Shown piece after piece: positions 10,788 through 25,309 of a stretch of DNA of 64,000 nt. Source of the stretch: Brienomyrus brachyistius (Eukaryota; Chordata; Actinopteri; Osteoglossiformes; Mormyridae); contig NC_064540.1 of NCBI RefSeq assembly GCF_023856365.1, positions 930,001 to 994,000 on the forward strand. Direction: 5' to 3'. How positions within the stretch are numbered: position 1 is the stretch's first letter; each line of letters opens with the position of its first letter. The position numbers and the translations under genes are program-made. The notes below the pieces were generated by a model, which saw only the letters and a program-made list of their open reading frames with translations, was not told the DNA's origin and ran no database searches.

Positions 10788-13700
10788 CTGGAGCGTACGG
10801 GGAGGGAGAAGCCAGTTGAGCGACTGGGACAGTTTGTTCATTCATATCAGGCTTCCTGGGAGTGCAACACACCCTCTGAAGCCTCATCGGTATGCCACGT
10901 GTCTACGAGAGCCTCTGCAAGGCAAAGAATTCCTGTGACAGTGCTGGCAGGAGGCACAGTTGCCGGGGAGGGTTTGACGGACAGCCAGGAGCAGTTAATA
11001 CCATAGAGGGATGAGGGGGCCCTTAAGGTCTCATCTGTCGTAATCCGTGACACAATAAGAACCTCATAAAAGATTGAGAAATACTGGATGGAGTCGCCAT
11101 TTATTGACATATTGACAGCATGGTAACATATATAGACATTTCCAACATTTCCTTGACATTTTAAACTATACCAATATGGATAGGAAAACCCTTCAGTAAG
11201 ACCTCAAGGAAATTTATGTCAAAAGTAATAAAATTATGGGTAAAAGAGGAGGCAGGACCATGGCTGAGTGGGTGGTCCTGTTGCCTCAGGCCTCTTGGCT
11301 TTGGAGTTCAACCACTGGCTCTGTGTGTGTTTATATGTTGTACCTGAAAGAATGTCTTTTTCTTGCTTATTGTGCTGAGAATCTCATCTGTGGTGGACTG
11401 GCAAGACTGCACCCCTACCTTATACTCTGTGCTGTATCTGCCTTAGCCCCCCTCCACCCACACACACACAGCCCAGTTCATCTTAAGCAAGTGGGAATCC
11501 CATGGTAAAAGGCAAACAGGGTCCCTTGTGCCTGAGAAGGCTTTACTTTCTTGATAGTCGAGTAAGAGTCTTAGAGCACCTTGCAGAAGCTGGATATAAA
11601 GCATGTACTTCCAGGAAAAGCATGTCAGGGGTAACCAGCAAGGCCCCCAGCAAACCAGTAATCAGGCCCACAAGTTATCGTCATCTACTGCTGAACAGGG
11701 AGCGGCTAAGAAAATAACTGATTGTCAGCTGTGGTACCAGACCTTGGACCTCAAATCCAACCTGGGAAGATAACATGAGGAAAGTCGAGTCAGAGGCAGG
11801 CAAGCGAAACAAATAAAATAACAGCGAGGTATGTGGTCGAGACCTAGTCATACTTTCATAGACATACGTGAAGTGAAAGCTTTGTATATGAAATGGAGTC
11901 ATGGCATCCAAAGCAATTTATAGGAATGCGGTAGAACATTTTGATGATCAAGAGGCTGTGTAGTTTCACTAAGCGCAACCAACATTAATCTTGAATAATC
12001 TGGGCTCATGTTTTTGGGAGCGAGTCTAAGTTGTTCGCTTATCTAGGTCTTTTGAATCCAAGTCGAGAAGCCGACTAACACAATTTGCCAATTTTTGCCA
12101 AAAGCAACATGTATGTTTCGTGGGCTTGCTGCATGCTGGTGCCAAAACTGAAATGTATGTATGTCATCGGCCACCCGGGCTAGTTCTGTGACCATTTGTA
12201 CACTGTCATTGTCTCCCATTCCCCAGGAGAACTAGGAGGGTTGCGGAGGCCATTGAGAGGCTGGGGTGCGTAGGGGGGGGGGGGGGAGACGTGTCAAGGG
12301 CGGGACCAGTCGGCACCCCCTGTGAGGAGATGGTAGGGATCAGGACTCTGTGCAGTGCCTCCTGATCGATGTGCACAGCGCCAGATCATTAATCCAGGAC
12401 TTCAGGGAACTCCGCGGAGGAGAAAGCAGGATGGAAATCAATCATCCCGTCCCTGCCCCCCTCCCCCTGCCTCAGCACCCCCCACCCTTGATGCTGCCCC
12501 CCACCACATTCATCACGCCACACTCCGCAAGCAGGCAGGAATCCACGAGCAATAAACATATCAATGGCCACCAAGACAATTGTCACCCGCTTGGATTCCC
12601 CGAACAAAGCGAATGAAAGAAACAAAAAAAGCAGTAATACTGGATAAGTCAATGTCACTCTCCAGCAGCCGATTCCCCTCCCTAGACTCCAAGCACCAGA
12701 GATTATTTATCCAGTTCCTCATATTCTACCAGAACTTAACACTTAAGGAAAGATTCCCTGGCACAGGTGTGATTCAGGTGGTTCTTTAACCTAAAAATTG
12801 GTCGCAACCAAGCTAAGCATTCTGGGTGAGTTATAAAAAAACAAATTTGTGCAGTTTGAATATGCAAGAAATTTATTTAGAGTTTTTTTTTTTCCCCAGA
12901 CAGACTAACGTGACAGATGTTAACTGCATTCATTTTCAAAATGCACAAACCACCAACATTGTCTTAAGAAATCATTATACTTCATTATACTCACTGGATT
13001 GTTCATGCTGTAACTGATCCACGTCTTTGCAGGACAGCGTTTCCAGTACCATATATTCTAAAGTTAAACTCCGAAGTGTTGCCTGAATTTTGTTTAGCAC
13101 ACATGCCATACGTTGTGGGGACACGGTGGGTAACACGCGGCGAAACACCACAGAACTGGGGGGCCTGCTTTCTGCCCCCACTGTGCCCATCTTGCCCTTG
13201 CCAGGGTCTGCAAATATGTCAGTAGTCGAAGCCTAGATTTCAGAAACCAGGATGACCAGCCACCGTGACGTGACGCTTCAGATGACCGAAACTGAAGCAC
13301 AAGCGCGGCTGTACAACCCCGAGGTGTCAGATGTGGCCTTTATCAGGAAATTGTTAAAATGCCAAGATGGTCACTTGTGGCAGCAACACAGTGGGCTGTC
13401 AGTATCATTCTAACGCCACCCACCCTGGCATGAGCTTCCCTAAGAAAGCCCACGTTTACCGCAAGAAGAGCAACCCTCCAGTGGGAAAGCACGTGTGGGC
13501 AAGTGTAGCAGGCCACGGCGCAGGAACCGCAGAGCTGCTGCCACTTGGCATCGGGCGGGCATTAATGGGACGTTTTCATTCCGCACTGGCGTGTTTTGCA
13601 GTGTTTTCCTCTCCTCGCGACAGCACGTCTTTCAGGGAGGCTTTGGGCCCTCAGCCAAATTGCACAAGGCCAAAATCGACAGTGGGGATGACGAGAAGCT

Positions 13701-14300
13701 TCACCCCCGATCGGGCTCTTCCTGATTGGTCTTTCTTCTCTGGCCCAGCTAGGTGGGTGATTGCAAATGAATTCCAGAAGTGATGATGGAGTGTGGCTAT
13801 CACTTAGAGGCAGCGATGGCGTGAATGGTGCCACAGTAAATATCTCCTCTGGTGCAAAGATGCCTGATTGCATCCCTCATGCACACATTTGCCGCAGGTG
13901 CAATCTTCCACATTTTCTATGAAATATTACATCGTGACCATTTGTTTTCAAGTGAAGCTCAAGAAAGAGAGGATAAGAGGAAATGACTCACATCACGTAA
14001 GAGATATTATCATAAGATTATTCTGGCTAACTTTATACCTTACATGAGGAGCTTTGCAGAAATTACTGGAGAACTGACTTTAATCACAAACCCTAAGTTT
14101 GATTTTTTATTTCACCCCCCCTCCTCAGTGCTGTCTTCGCTCCCCCAACTGCGCCTGGGGGATATTAGTGGATTAAGGTTTCAGAATAAAGACAGAAGAC
14201 AGGCAGCATGGAGCAAGTCATCACCCCGCATTAGGAAATCGGCAGAACCGAATTCAGTGGATCTCAGACTTTGCACCAGAATTTCCCCAAAGATCTGTAG

Positions 14301-14452
14301 TTCAGTGTTTCTGGTCCTCGGGGACCCACTGATGGTCCATGTTTTTGCTCCTTCCTGGCTCCCTGCCAGTCGGTCCACATTTTAACTCCCTCCCAGCTCT
14401 GGGTAAAACCTGGACTGCTGTGCTTCCCCAAGGACCGGATTGGGAAACCCTG
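14301..14452. mobile_element. hAT-like MITE with perfect 8-bp target-site duplication
   Basis: A 152-bp element starting TTCAGTGTTTCTGGTCCTCG and ending GGATTGGGAAACCCTG, flanked on both sides by ATCTGTAG (14293-14300 and 14453-14460). The 8-bp duplication and CAGTG-type termini support the hAT superfamily. The interior TCCTCGGGGACC and TTTTTGCTCC are shared with 8669-8859. No ORF. Confidence 0.82.
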
Positions 14453-17400
14453 ATCTGTAGAAAGCATTTAGAAAAACAACCCAGAACAATTGCGGAAATG
14501 ACTCCCTGAACACTTTCAAGCTGCCCACTCACAAGAGCTCCATTGTACGTGGCCATCCTCAAAGGGCAGGTCCCCACAGAGCAGTGACAAACAGCCCTGC
14601 AAGGATGACATTGAACAGGCGCTCCCCTGTCGTCCTTTGCTCTCCTATTATCAGGGCGACCAGCTGAAGGCCCCCTTTTCACTCCACATAAGCATCATCG
14701 ACCCCAGGACCAGCTGCAGGGAGGACAAACGGCATCGGTGTGACACAGGCCTTACAGTGACTTCTCCTGGGGAGACGCCCTGAGCCATGGGGGGACAGGA
14801 GTACAAAACCAAGGTGGGGGGGGGGACTGATACAAAAGAATGAAAGAGAACAGCTTTGAGTGCAGTAACCTGCTCATATCATGGATTCTACACATTCGGC
14901 CCACACTTTTGTACCTTACGACATTACAATCATGTTTGAGAGCTGAAAACGCATTAATTAGCAGAACTACTTCTGCCAATAATTGAACTTTGCCGATTAG
15001 TTTCCATTGTTTTTAGATTGTTCTCCTGGTCTGCAATTTTAAGTAATTTTAGTTACATTTAAAGATTATAATACTGCATTGATCTACTTTGAATTGAATT
15101 GATTCACTTGCACACATGTGTTTATAGAAAATGGATCAACACCCCTCTGACCAATCAGATCTGAGAGTTCAACAGTGCATTGATATAAGGCACAATAATC
15201 TGTTGGAGTACAACTGCCTGGATCACGGCGCAGAAACAGCCCCACCGTCCCGCTGGCCACAGTGTATGACCTCATAAACACGAAGACGGCAGCAGCGTAC
15301 GACTTCTGGAATCGCGCTTCCTTAGCGAATACATCGTTAAAACATGCCAGAGGGGATTCACCCCATTAAATCACCCAGAGGAAGGGTATTACTGTCAACC
15401 AAAGGCTGTTTCCCCTCTTATGCTTCTTTATTACTCAATATCCAATCTCATGTGATGCTGAGCGATTCACGGCGCTTCATAAAAGGCCTTCGGAAAATGC
15501 CACATGGCATGAGCTCATAAACATGCATATGTATTACAGCGCATGCCCATTTAAAGGAACAGTGTCCATAAAAAATATACATTTATGTGTAGGTTTGCAT
15601 TTATGTTTACGGCTTTTATTACAAGAAGAGGTACAAATAAAACAAAAGGCTTTAGTCAGGAAAAATCTGTTTCCTCGACCGACAGACTGGGTCAATTAAA
15701 ATGACCTTTTAAAACATCCCTCTTCTGCAGTTTCCTGGCTAACGAACCACGTGTGAGATAAAGAATCACTGCTAACAGCGTCGCTACAGGCCCCCCACGC
15801 ACGTAAGCCATCCTCACCCACCTGCCTGCAACGACGCCAGGCATTTCTCACTGCTACCTGCACCCAGGGGCACAGGTCTGACCCCTAAAAACACAGCGCA
15901 ATTAGGCAGGCTGCTCACCGAAGAGGAACGGACAACAAACGGAGAGCTAATTACCAGACAGGACCATTTCCCCGCGGCTCCCATTCGCCCAGCTGGGGGC
16001 CCTCACTTTAAAACCAAGCCAGATCGATAGCCAGATCGATAGCCAAATCGACGTGCTCACCTGTGTTTACGATATATTTCTGTTTCAGAATAATAACCAT
16101 CTCACTTTGTTATTAATCTGAACAAAGAACAACTGCTGAGAACCATCTCCTTTAGCAAATAAGAAATTCCTTTTTTTTCCTTCTTACAGCTGGGGAGGAG
16201 GGACGGAGGACGGGGGCGAAGCTCAGCAAATATCAATGTTTTGTGTCTGACAGACTGTTGCTCAGTTCACTTCAATCACCGTTCTTTGGGGGGGTCACAG
16301 GCTTCGGCCTTGTGTTGGGACATTGATTAACCCACCCACGACAAAAAAAAAAATAAACTGGTTCACGATCAGTCAGAGAGCTGCTACAAAACCATTCCAA
16401 AGGCGGTGTTTCCGGAACACTGTTCCATGGGGCTTTCAAAGATCGTAACGCTGCATCTGGGTCCTGAGGCAAGTGCTTAAAGACGGCGTAAAGAGGAGGA
16501 GAGCTAATCCGCCACAGAGCAACATTAATAAAAACAAGAGAATCAGACGCAGAGGTGGTCCTCGCTAGACCTCCCCGAAACAGGCGGTGCCGAGAGATTC
16601 TTCTCTCTCTTATGTTCCCCTCACCAGAGGCTCGGGCTGAGAATGCAATCACCCTTCTGCTCAGAATCAATCAGACCTGCACTCCTTCCGATAATTTAGC
16701 CCCACTGGTGGAAAACAACGTACTCACCCCCCGCCTGGGTAATGAGTTCTCACAATAAGGATCATGATACATCAAACGGCCGCAGTGAGATTTTCAGGTA
16801 CCTTCTTAAATTCCACAAAATAAGCTGCTATATTCATGAACCTAGTCTTGGTTGGGGGGGGGGTGCGTGGGGATCTTAAAGGAACATGATGGCCAGGTAG
16901 AAAACCTGGATCAGCAATTAGCAACAGATTTATCTGTCATCCACATATACACCAGGAAAAAGTTCCCTGAAAGCTAAACAGTTAAAAGACTAACTGGATA
17001 TGTTATTTGCTCCTGATCAACCACTCGTGCGGAAGAAGGCATATTGTCAAAAAGCTTTATTGTAAATATATATATATATTGTAAACGCTTTTTGGTACAC
17101 ACTGATGTGCGCTAAAGTTTGTAAGCACTGGGTCAATAAATACCCACTTGATACCATTAGCACAGAGCAACACAGAGCTAAACGTAACCTTACGCGATGA
17201 AAATACGTTAGCTTCCACTAAAATCCAGGCTGCTGCTTTTCATTATATCTATATATCTAAATTGCAAAAAAAAAAAACATATAGTTCTTAATCGTGTTGT
17301 GACAAGCAAAAAAAAAAAAACTCGATGTTCTTTAAACTGTGTTGTTCATCCAGTTAACACAATCAATTTTCAATTTATGTGAGGATAATGTCACTTTAGG

Positions 17401-18168
17401 GCTATGTCTTTGTGAAGTTAATTTTAGAGATATGATGTAATGAGATAAATAGCTATGAAATTACAGAGGCGAGGCATTAAATTATTCTGTGGAACGTGGT
17501 ACTTGGAAATGTGAAACTCGTCTAACATTTTCAAAGTAAATCGCAAGTGACATTTTAATTAAAAGTTACTTGGGTTACAGAATTATTATTCCGTCACCAC
17601 CCAGCATTTTATTTATTTGTTTATTCATTTATTTTATTTGGTTTAGCCACTTGGGCCCAAACAGCATGTTTCCCCCAAATTTGTCTCCAAGGCAACAGAT
17701 ATGTCATTGGAAGGCTTTGGATTAATTGCAAAGCTGTTAGCTTAGGTATAGTGAAACAATGCGAATGCAGCAAAGCATTCTTATCAAAGGTGACCTATAC
17801 AGAGCTCAGCAGCACTGACCCCTGACGCCCGTAGCCTTCTGCCTGCTGCCGAGAGGAGCTCAGAGTTACACTGGCTCAGATCTTTCACTACATGCAGCAC
17901 TAGCTTGTCCAACACAGGTTGAGGCCATGAGAATGCAAGAGAGCAGCTTCACGAGAGGAAGACCAGGATTGTTTCTGAGAATTTAATATTTGGGCAGCAC
18001 TGAGTGCAAACAGGCAGAATTACCTGGGGAAAAATTTACATCTGCTGTTGCACAATTTAGACGCATAACATGTTTATCTGTCTGTTTATCATCTGACTGA
18101 ATATGCTGAGCTACCTGTACATCACATGGGAGTCGGGAGCCTATCCCAAGTAGCACAGGATAGGACTG

Positions 18169-18285
18169 GAGGGGATCCCAGTCCAGCACAGGGCACATGC
18201 AGGGGATCCCAGTCCAGCACAGGGCACATGGAGGGGATCCCAGTCCAGCACAGGGCACATGCAGGGGATCCCAGTACAGCACATT
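18169..18285. repeat. 31-bp minisatellite, about 3.7 copies
   Basis: The unit GGGGATCCCAGTCCAGCACA + GGGCACATGCA repeats at 18171, 18202, 18233 and 18264 with a constant 31-bp period. Copies differ by one or two bases (GCA/GGA at the junction, TACAGC in the last copy). Such low divergence suggests recent expansion. Confidence 0.92.
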
Positions 18286-20112
18286 GCCATTAGCCTAACT
18301 GCAAAGCAGAAGTCCCCGTGCGACATGGGAGAGCATGTGAACTGCAGACACGCAGAGCGGGGGCGGGAAGCAAGCCCCCAGTGCCAGAAGCCTGAGGCGT
18401 TACAGTTCCCGTGTGGAGCCACTGTCATACTCACAATATGTTCGAATTAAAGGAAACATTTCAGTGAGAAGTGTTAATGTTCATTTTTCCAGCATCAGCA
18501 GAACTTCGATAACATCAGCAAATGGAAGACGCCATGACGCTCCACCCAGATGCTGCCCCCCCCACTCCCACAGACAGGACAGACCAACCACAGGTGAGAA
18601 AATCCGTATGCCGCTCCATCCTCTTTTCTCCGGGAGTTCCGAAAGTGCCTTCCGCGGAGTCCCCTTTGATCACCCCGCATAGAAGACATTTAGCCGTCAG
18701 CTACGAGACGGCCTTTTATCCTCGGTGACATAAATCGACGGCCCGCGGGAGTCGCCATCCCACCATCACCCTAAGCGTGGTTCGCGAGAGGAGCACTTAA
18801 CACCCGATGCGGAGGCTAGAGGGCGCTGACACGCCCAGGCTGTGCATTAAATGCTAAATAGGCTCCCATACGTAAGTGGACAAAAACTGCATGCAAGACT
18901 TCCATTAGTCTTTCAAAAATAAATGTATTCACTGATTTGCCAAAAAATAATAACAATAAAATAGACTCAGAGAAACGGGGCCAAAATACCATTTTGTTCA
19001 AGGCAATTATCTAATCCGTTGATTCATGGCAATGTGCTGTATGTTGTCCTTTGCAGTTTTAGAGGCTAATGGACACCTTCCAAAGAAATCGCCTCCGTTT
19101 TGTTTATCTAGCTTCCTGTCCCCCAAGGGTCATGCCCTTTTAAACAGAACAGGTTCAAATTCACAGCATGAGAAGAGCATCGCGTGTTTGCATCAGCATT
19201 CGCTGCAAACACAATGAACCCAATACGCGGCCCTAAAAAACATTAGGTGGGGAAAAACATTTTTTACGTTTTAATTTACCTTTAACACAAATGATATTCT
19301 GTTTTTTTTTTTTTTTTTTTTTTTAATAATGAATCCTCAGTTTGGTTTATCTATTTGGTATCAGTATATTACATTAAACCGAGGCCCTTTTCTTCCAACA
19401 CTGACAGAAACAGCGTTACAGCCTGTTATTGATGTACCCGATTTCTCAGAAAATTAGGCCATTAAGCATTGCAATTTGCAAGGCCTCATTCTAAATGAGA
19501 CACACTCCGGTCGCCGGACTTTTCACGGCTCTAATGAACCAGAAATTGGGTTCTGAGAGTTTCAGGACAAAGGACCAGAGTAAGGCGACGTATTTGAGAC
19601 CAAATTAGAAAACATTTCCTCTAATAAAGACCCATTATTCATCAGGGGCGAGGTGCACCGCGAGGCTATCAGAATGACTCTTTGTGCCTGTGAGATAAAA
19701 GACTTCCTATCACGTCTGCAGAATCTAACACCGCCTGGATTGCTGTACCTGAATTCACCTCCAGAACGGCCAGGGCCTGCGATACAGGCTCGTTCGCGGA
19801 GGCAGGCCAGCCTCAATTAGGCAGGAAAGTGCGTCGTCTGGCGGCAATGGTGTCATGGAGGTCCCTACTCAAAGGTAGCACAGTTGACATGGTGTTTTCG
19901 GACGGCACCACATAAGAGGCAAAGTTTTCAGATGGGGAGAACAAATGCAGAGCTAAGAGGCAGTTCGTGATGAGGGACACACTACAATAGACAACCATAA
20001 AACTGGAGATACCATAGTTTCAACTTGACAATGACAACTTGATAACACAGGTGCCTACAGTCATTCAGTGTTCATTTGTAATGAAACTGTGTACTTTTCA
20101 CACTGAAATATT

Positions 20113-20462
20113 CATCCATCCATCCAGTTTCCAAACCGCTTATCCTTCTGGGTCGTGGGGGATCCGGAGCCTATCCTGGAAGCAATGGGTACGAGGCAGG
20201 GAACAACCCAGGATGGGGGGCCAGCCCATCGCAGGGCACACTCACACACCATTCACGCACACATGCACTGCTATGGGTAATTTAGTAACTCCAATTAGCC
20301 TCAGCATGTTTTTGGACTGTGGGGGGGAAACCGGAGTACCCGGAGGCAACCCTACGAGGACATGGGGAGAACATGCAAACTCCGCACACATGTGACCCAG
20401 GCGGAGACTCGAACCCGGGTGTGAGGCAACAGTGCTAACCTCTGCACCACCATGCAGCCCCT
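20113..20462 (-). mobile_element. tRNA-derived SINE with 9-bp target-site duplication
   Basis: On the minus strand the element has a tRNA-like head (A-box region GCATGGTGGTGCAGAGG, B box GGGTTCGAGTCTC), a conserved body (CCGGGTACTCCGGTTTCCCC, ATGCTGAGGCTAATTGGAG, CGATGGGCTGGCCCCCC) and a GGATGGATGAA-type 3' tail. It is flanked by the direct repeat TGAAATATT at 20104-20112 and 20463-20471. The block layout matches the older copy at 1399-1745. An intact B box and duplication imply a fairly recent insertion. Confidence 0.88.
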
Positions 20463-23175
20463 TGAAATATTAATTTCTCAGTTATCCTTTAGTAATATAT
20501 TATTATATATGAGGTATAGCAGAATTCACCTTCTTCATGACACCACTAATCCCTATAAGAATGACATCCACTTCCATGATTCCGTAACAATCATGCTCAT
20601 ATGACGTTGCTCCATTTTCCCTCTGGTTTCACATGAATCACTCATGCAGAAAAAAGCATGACTTGATGCAGAATGTTTGTTTTTGAATATACACAAAACA
20701 AATAGTCTGGGTTGTTATGGCAAATCCACGATACCTTCAATATGAAATATTGTTTTAAACAATTTCATTTCTCATGAAATTATGCATGCCTGGCAGTTTC
20801 TTTTAAACTACAAGTGTGTCGTGGACCTCAGAGCTAAATATGCTCATGGAGCTTAAAAATGTGCAGTTTACGGGAGAGAAGGTTAACATTCACGTATTTG
20901 GAACTAACAGTGAACCCTAACCTCCCCATGCTAGTTACTGTTGATGTATTTCTCCTCTGAGTGAAATCACAGGAAGCCCAGTAAGCAATAACCTATGTAC
21001 CACGCAGCCCCAAGGGCTGGTTTAACAAGGTTACAATCTTCTTAAAACTTTTTTAAATAAATATCACCTCACAAAGTACTTACTAATAAAACCTACAAGC
21101 CACAGGGGATTCCTGCATTGACCTTCCAAGCCAGATTGTTCATTCCTTTATAACAACAACAACAACAAAAAAAGATTATAATATTTTATTGGCTCCGTAG
21201 TTACATCTTAAAGTCAAATATTGTTTACATGGTCCTACTCTTTCATGCCTTCAAGATTTGATTATCTAAATATGTTTATGTGCCTTTGAATTCTTTGTTT
21301 AAATGTACACAGTGGCAGCATTTAAATCCTCTACAAAAATGCACAGCTACTATTATATGGATTATATAAATGTGAATGTCCTTAATCTTGTCTCAATCAG
21401 TGGAATTCATCAAATTCAATCAGTCTGTGTTAAATCCTTATTTAGACTGTCATGCATTGTTAGACATTTCACAGAAAGGAATTGCCAATGGAAGCAAAAA
21501 ATATTTCTCAAAATTGGATGATATGAATTACACAAGGGATCCTCAGAATTCCCCTAAACAGGCAGAAAAACATTCTCACAAACGCAGCACTGCCTTTCTG
21601 AACAGGCATAGAGCTGCATGTTCTTGTTTGAGCACTAGAAAAGGAGGAGATATCATAAAAGCAAGGCTGAAGCAGAGCACGGCAGACTGAGGTTGACTTC
21701 GAACGGAGCCGTGAGAGATTAACACAAACGAACTATCAGCCATGACCACAGAAGACCTCAAGAAGGTAATTTCGCGTGGCGAGGTTCGATTAGTAGGAAA
21801 CACCCTGCAGTAGATGTGCGGAGGCTGCGTCAACCCCAAGAAAGGTCTTGGATCAAAAATGCATGTTCTTTCCTCTGAAAAGCATGAAGTACACACACCA
21901 GCACCAGGGGGGATATCAAGCCCCCCCCCAGTGCGGGAACATACACGCCGCTCAGATGGCCTGAATTTCTGACCTTGAAGCCAAAGAGGCAGAACCTATG
22001 AGGACCCAAAGCCAGGAAAACATACTCCAAACCCGGGGGACCATTTGGGGTTGGCTGATCTCACCCACGTCTATTTTTCAATTTAATGGTACTGAAATTA
22101 AAACACAAAAAACCCCAGTAATTTCCAATTTAATTGGCTTAATAGAAAAACGGGGTAATTAGCAACCACAAATGGGACCTTTATTTCCATTCCTTTTGAC
22201 CGGGGAGGATGTCAGCAGGACATGGATGGTCTGGTAGGCAAGCAGACGTCTCACAGGGTGTTTGGAAATGAAAAGTCGGCCTAAGGAAGGATCCTCTGAT
22301 TTCTGGCCAGCAGGGAATCATTTGTACAAATAATTGCCATTTCCACATGGGATGTTTCTCTGAGAGCAAGGGCAGAGGGGCGTAAAAAAAGAGGAAAAAA
22401 ACACTGGTGTTCGGTGGCTTTTTTACCTACGATCATTTAATTCAGCATTCATTCCTGTTTCTGGTGGGTGACATTTATTTGAACTGGAATATCTTTAGTG
22501 CCACATTCAAGTGCAATAATTCCAAAAGTATCATTCCGGATGCGTACATAAGGACAGGACCTGGTATATCTCTCCACATGCTTAGCTGTATAACTAAGAA
22601 GAAGTATTTTATAAAGCAATACAGTACATCTAAAGGCGGCTTTATCTCGGCGAGCGCGAGAGAACTACCTCTAAATTACATATTATCACTTCTCCATTAG
22701 TCTCTGTCTATCTTACAGGGAAGATGAACAATCCATGGGGTATCAAGATATCCAGCGATGGGGAAGTAACTTAAAAACAGATAATCATCCGTTGAAAATT
22801 TCACGCCTTTTGAACACTGAAGCATATTTATTTATTTATTTATTTATTTATTTTTTCCGCCATGCACCTGAGACCGTCAATTAGAAGTTACTACTGAAGT
22901 CTTCATTCCGAGCCAGAATCTGAATAGTAGAGCGCAGTAAATCACGGACGTGAAGTACAAGGCGAAACAGAAAACACGTGAGGCAAAGCCGCCTATTTCT
23001 TCATTTTTTATCTAAATTTTACACTGGCGAAAACAAGAAGACCAACAATATGTTGCTCTTGGATAAACCCTTGCAAGGATATGAAATAATATATATTCAA
23101 ATGCATGAAATACTATTAAAAATGTCCCCAGGGGAAAAATAGAATTATATATAAATAAACACACTTGCATACATA

Positions 23176-23460
23176 TGTGTGTGTGTGTGTGTGTGTGTGC
23201 AAGCAGGTATACCTAGCCTTGTAAACTGATAAATATCAGTTTTTTTCCCCTTATGGGGACTGGTTTCCTGGTCCCCATAAAGGAAAACTCTATTTTATAA
23301 AAATGCAAAAACTCTTGTATTTTGCTTGGTTACTTATGGTTATGGTTAGGGCAGGGTGGGGGTTAAGGTTGTCATAGTTAGCGTTAGCATTTTTCCCATG
23401 GAAGTGAATGAGCGGTCCCCATAAGGATAGGTATACCCTACATGTGTGTGTGCGTGTGTG
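23176..23460. repeat. (TG)n-linked repeat with CCCCATAAGG motif
   Basis: A (TG)12 tract (23176-23199), then a segment with TGGTCCCCATAAAGG, TTAGGGCAGGGTGGGGGTTA, GCGTTAGCATTTTTCCCATG and GGTCCCCATAAGGATAGG, then a second TG-rich tract. The same motifs, in the opposite orientation and again next to (CA)n, occur at 33355-33612. The two are copies of one dispersed fish-type repeat; its class cannot be named from the sequence. Confidence 0.7.
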
Positions 23461-25309
23461 TGTGTGTATGTACGTGTGTGTGTGTATATCCCAGATATCT
23501 TCATCTGATGCAAAGTTAAATCTAGGTCTCAGCAACAAACACGACACATTAATTCCAGAGAGGTGGCTATGACTCTTTAGGGCAATAAGTCGATCAGAGG
23601 TATCACCGACTTATTACAAGGCGACCAGAACTCGGGGGGGGGGGGGGCCCAGAAGCACAGAACTCATAACATATTATTTCCTTCATCTTCAGGCTCACAC
23701 AAGTGAAAGAGATTTATTACAAACTGTGGGGTAGGACAATAATAATAAATCCTGTTTAGTTTGAGAACCAAGTGAGAGTCTGAGGTCTATAGATCATTTA
23801 TGCTCAAGAAAAAAAAAATCATTCCCCCTTCTAACAAATCCTGGGTGCTGTGGGTATGAGCTGAGAAACTGTGTCAGCCAAAGAATGACGGGGGACATTA
23901 TGGGATGCCGAGACAGGGAACGCTGCGTCCTCAGCCTCTCCTGTTTAGTGACGGATAGCTGTCACATTAGCCGGCCGTCATCCAGCCAAGTTTGAAAGAA
24001 ATACACTGTTCAGTGGTTTCCAACAGTCAGACGCTCAAGCAGGTTTAACAATTAAATGTGACCTGTTAGCCTGTATAAGCCTGCAAGGGCAGCTATTCCA
24101 AACAAGCTCAAGGAGCAGACCATCCATCGCCTAGCTGTCTATCCAGTAAAGGGTCATGGGTAGCAAATGAACCCTGCGTAATTAAGTCAGACTCTAGCAT
24201 TTTTTAAACAATGTTTTTAAGAGATATGTTTAAGGTAGAGTGCGAGGCAGTGGGGTTCCAAATATACAGAATCTGTTCCGCCAAAAAACATCTCGCTATA
24301 TGACACGCCATGTGGGATTTCTGAATCTTGTGCAAAAGGGTTTTTAATGCAGCACCATGTGCCCTTCAAGGACCTCCGCTTCTTACTCCTTTTAAAGAAC
24401 AGATTACACTGCAAACTTGGAATCGCTGGTGTCCCTTCACAGCAAATGGTGCCCGGACAATGTTCTCGTCGCCATCCAGATCACAATGACCCACAGCAGC
24501 CGGGGAGTCATTGAAAATAGATGGATCCTCTTCAAAGGATAGAAAATAAGAAAGGAGACGAATGATGCAGCCAGCCAGGTTGCAGCCCGACCTACGCATT
24601 GCGGGATAAGGAGCAGACGACCCCTGGGTAAACAGCCTCCGCGAATGGATGGAAGAGCAGCGCACATGCTCAGTGACGCGCACCCAGACTGCTTGGGATG
24701 GAGAGCAGGGCCTTCGCCCGTCTCCTTCATGGGCGACGGCAGACAGTTGGACTGAGTCCAAGGGCAGAGTGACCCCCACTGCTGTTCAGGTGGCGCTACA
24801 ACTGCCAAACAGGCTGATGAACAGCGACTGACACCCTCCCCCCTTCCAGCCAGAAGCGGGACGCGCCTGCCGACTCTAATCCGCTCGCACCCCCTTAGCG
24901 CGGCTGACAGCCACACACCTCCGCTGCTTGGGGAAGAACACATGTTCTTCCTGCGCAGCTTCACACTGGCACATGTCTCTCCTCCGCTTCACCTCCATCC
25001 CCATACCCCGTACCCCCCCCCCCCCCCCCCCCCGGCCACGCCGCCCGCCGATGTCTGACATGATGAAAACAGGCAAGTGCTTCCCAGCGAGCCTCTGCAG
25101 TCCATCAGCAGACGGTGCAGCGGGGCTCCTACATATATGTCGTCTTCCATCTTCAGTTTAACCCGAGGCGTATTAAGCCCGGTCTGACTCGCATTATGGC
25201 AGCCATATTTCACTGCGGGTGACACTGTTATTATACTGACTTTTATCACAAAGGTGTGATCGTTATACTACGGCTATGTGTTCTTCAAATTCCACACTGC
25301 GGGGGACAG

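Noticed and set aside
16021..16052. Short GCCAGATCGATA direct repeat
   Set aside because: Only about two and a half copies; too short to interpret.
24437..24964. 175-codon minus-strand ORF
   Set aside because: No family resemblance, GC-rich chance ORF in intron 7, no splice-site support or domain motif.
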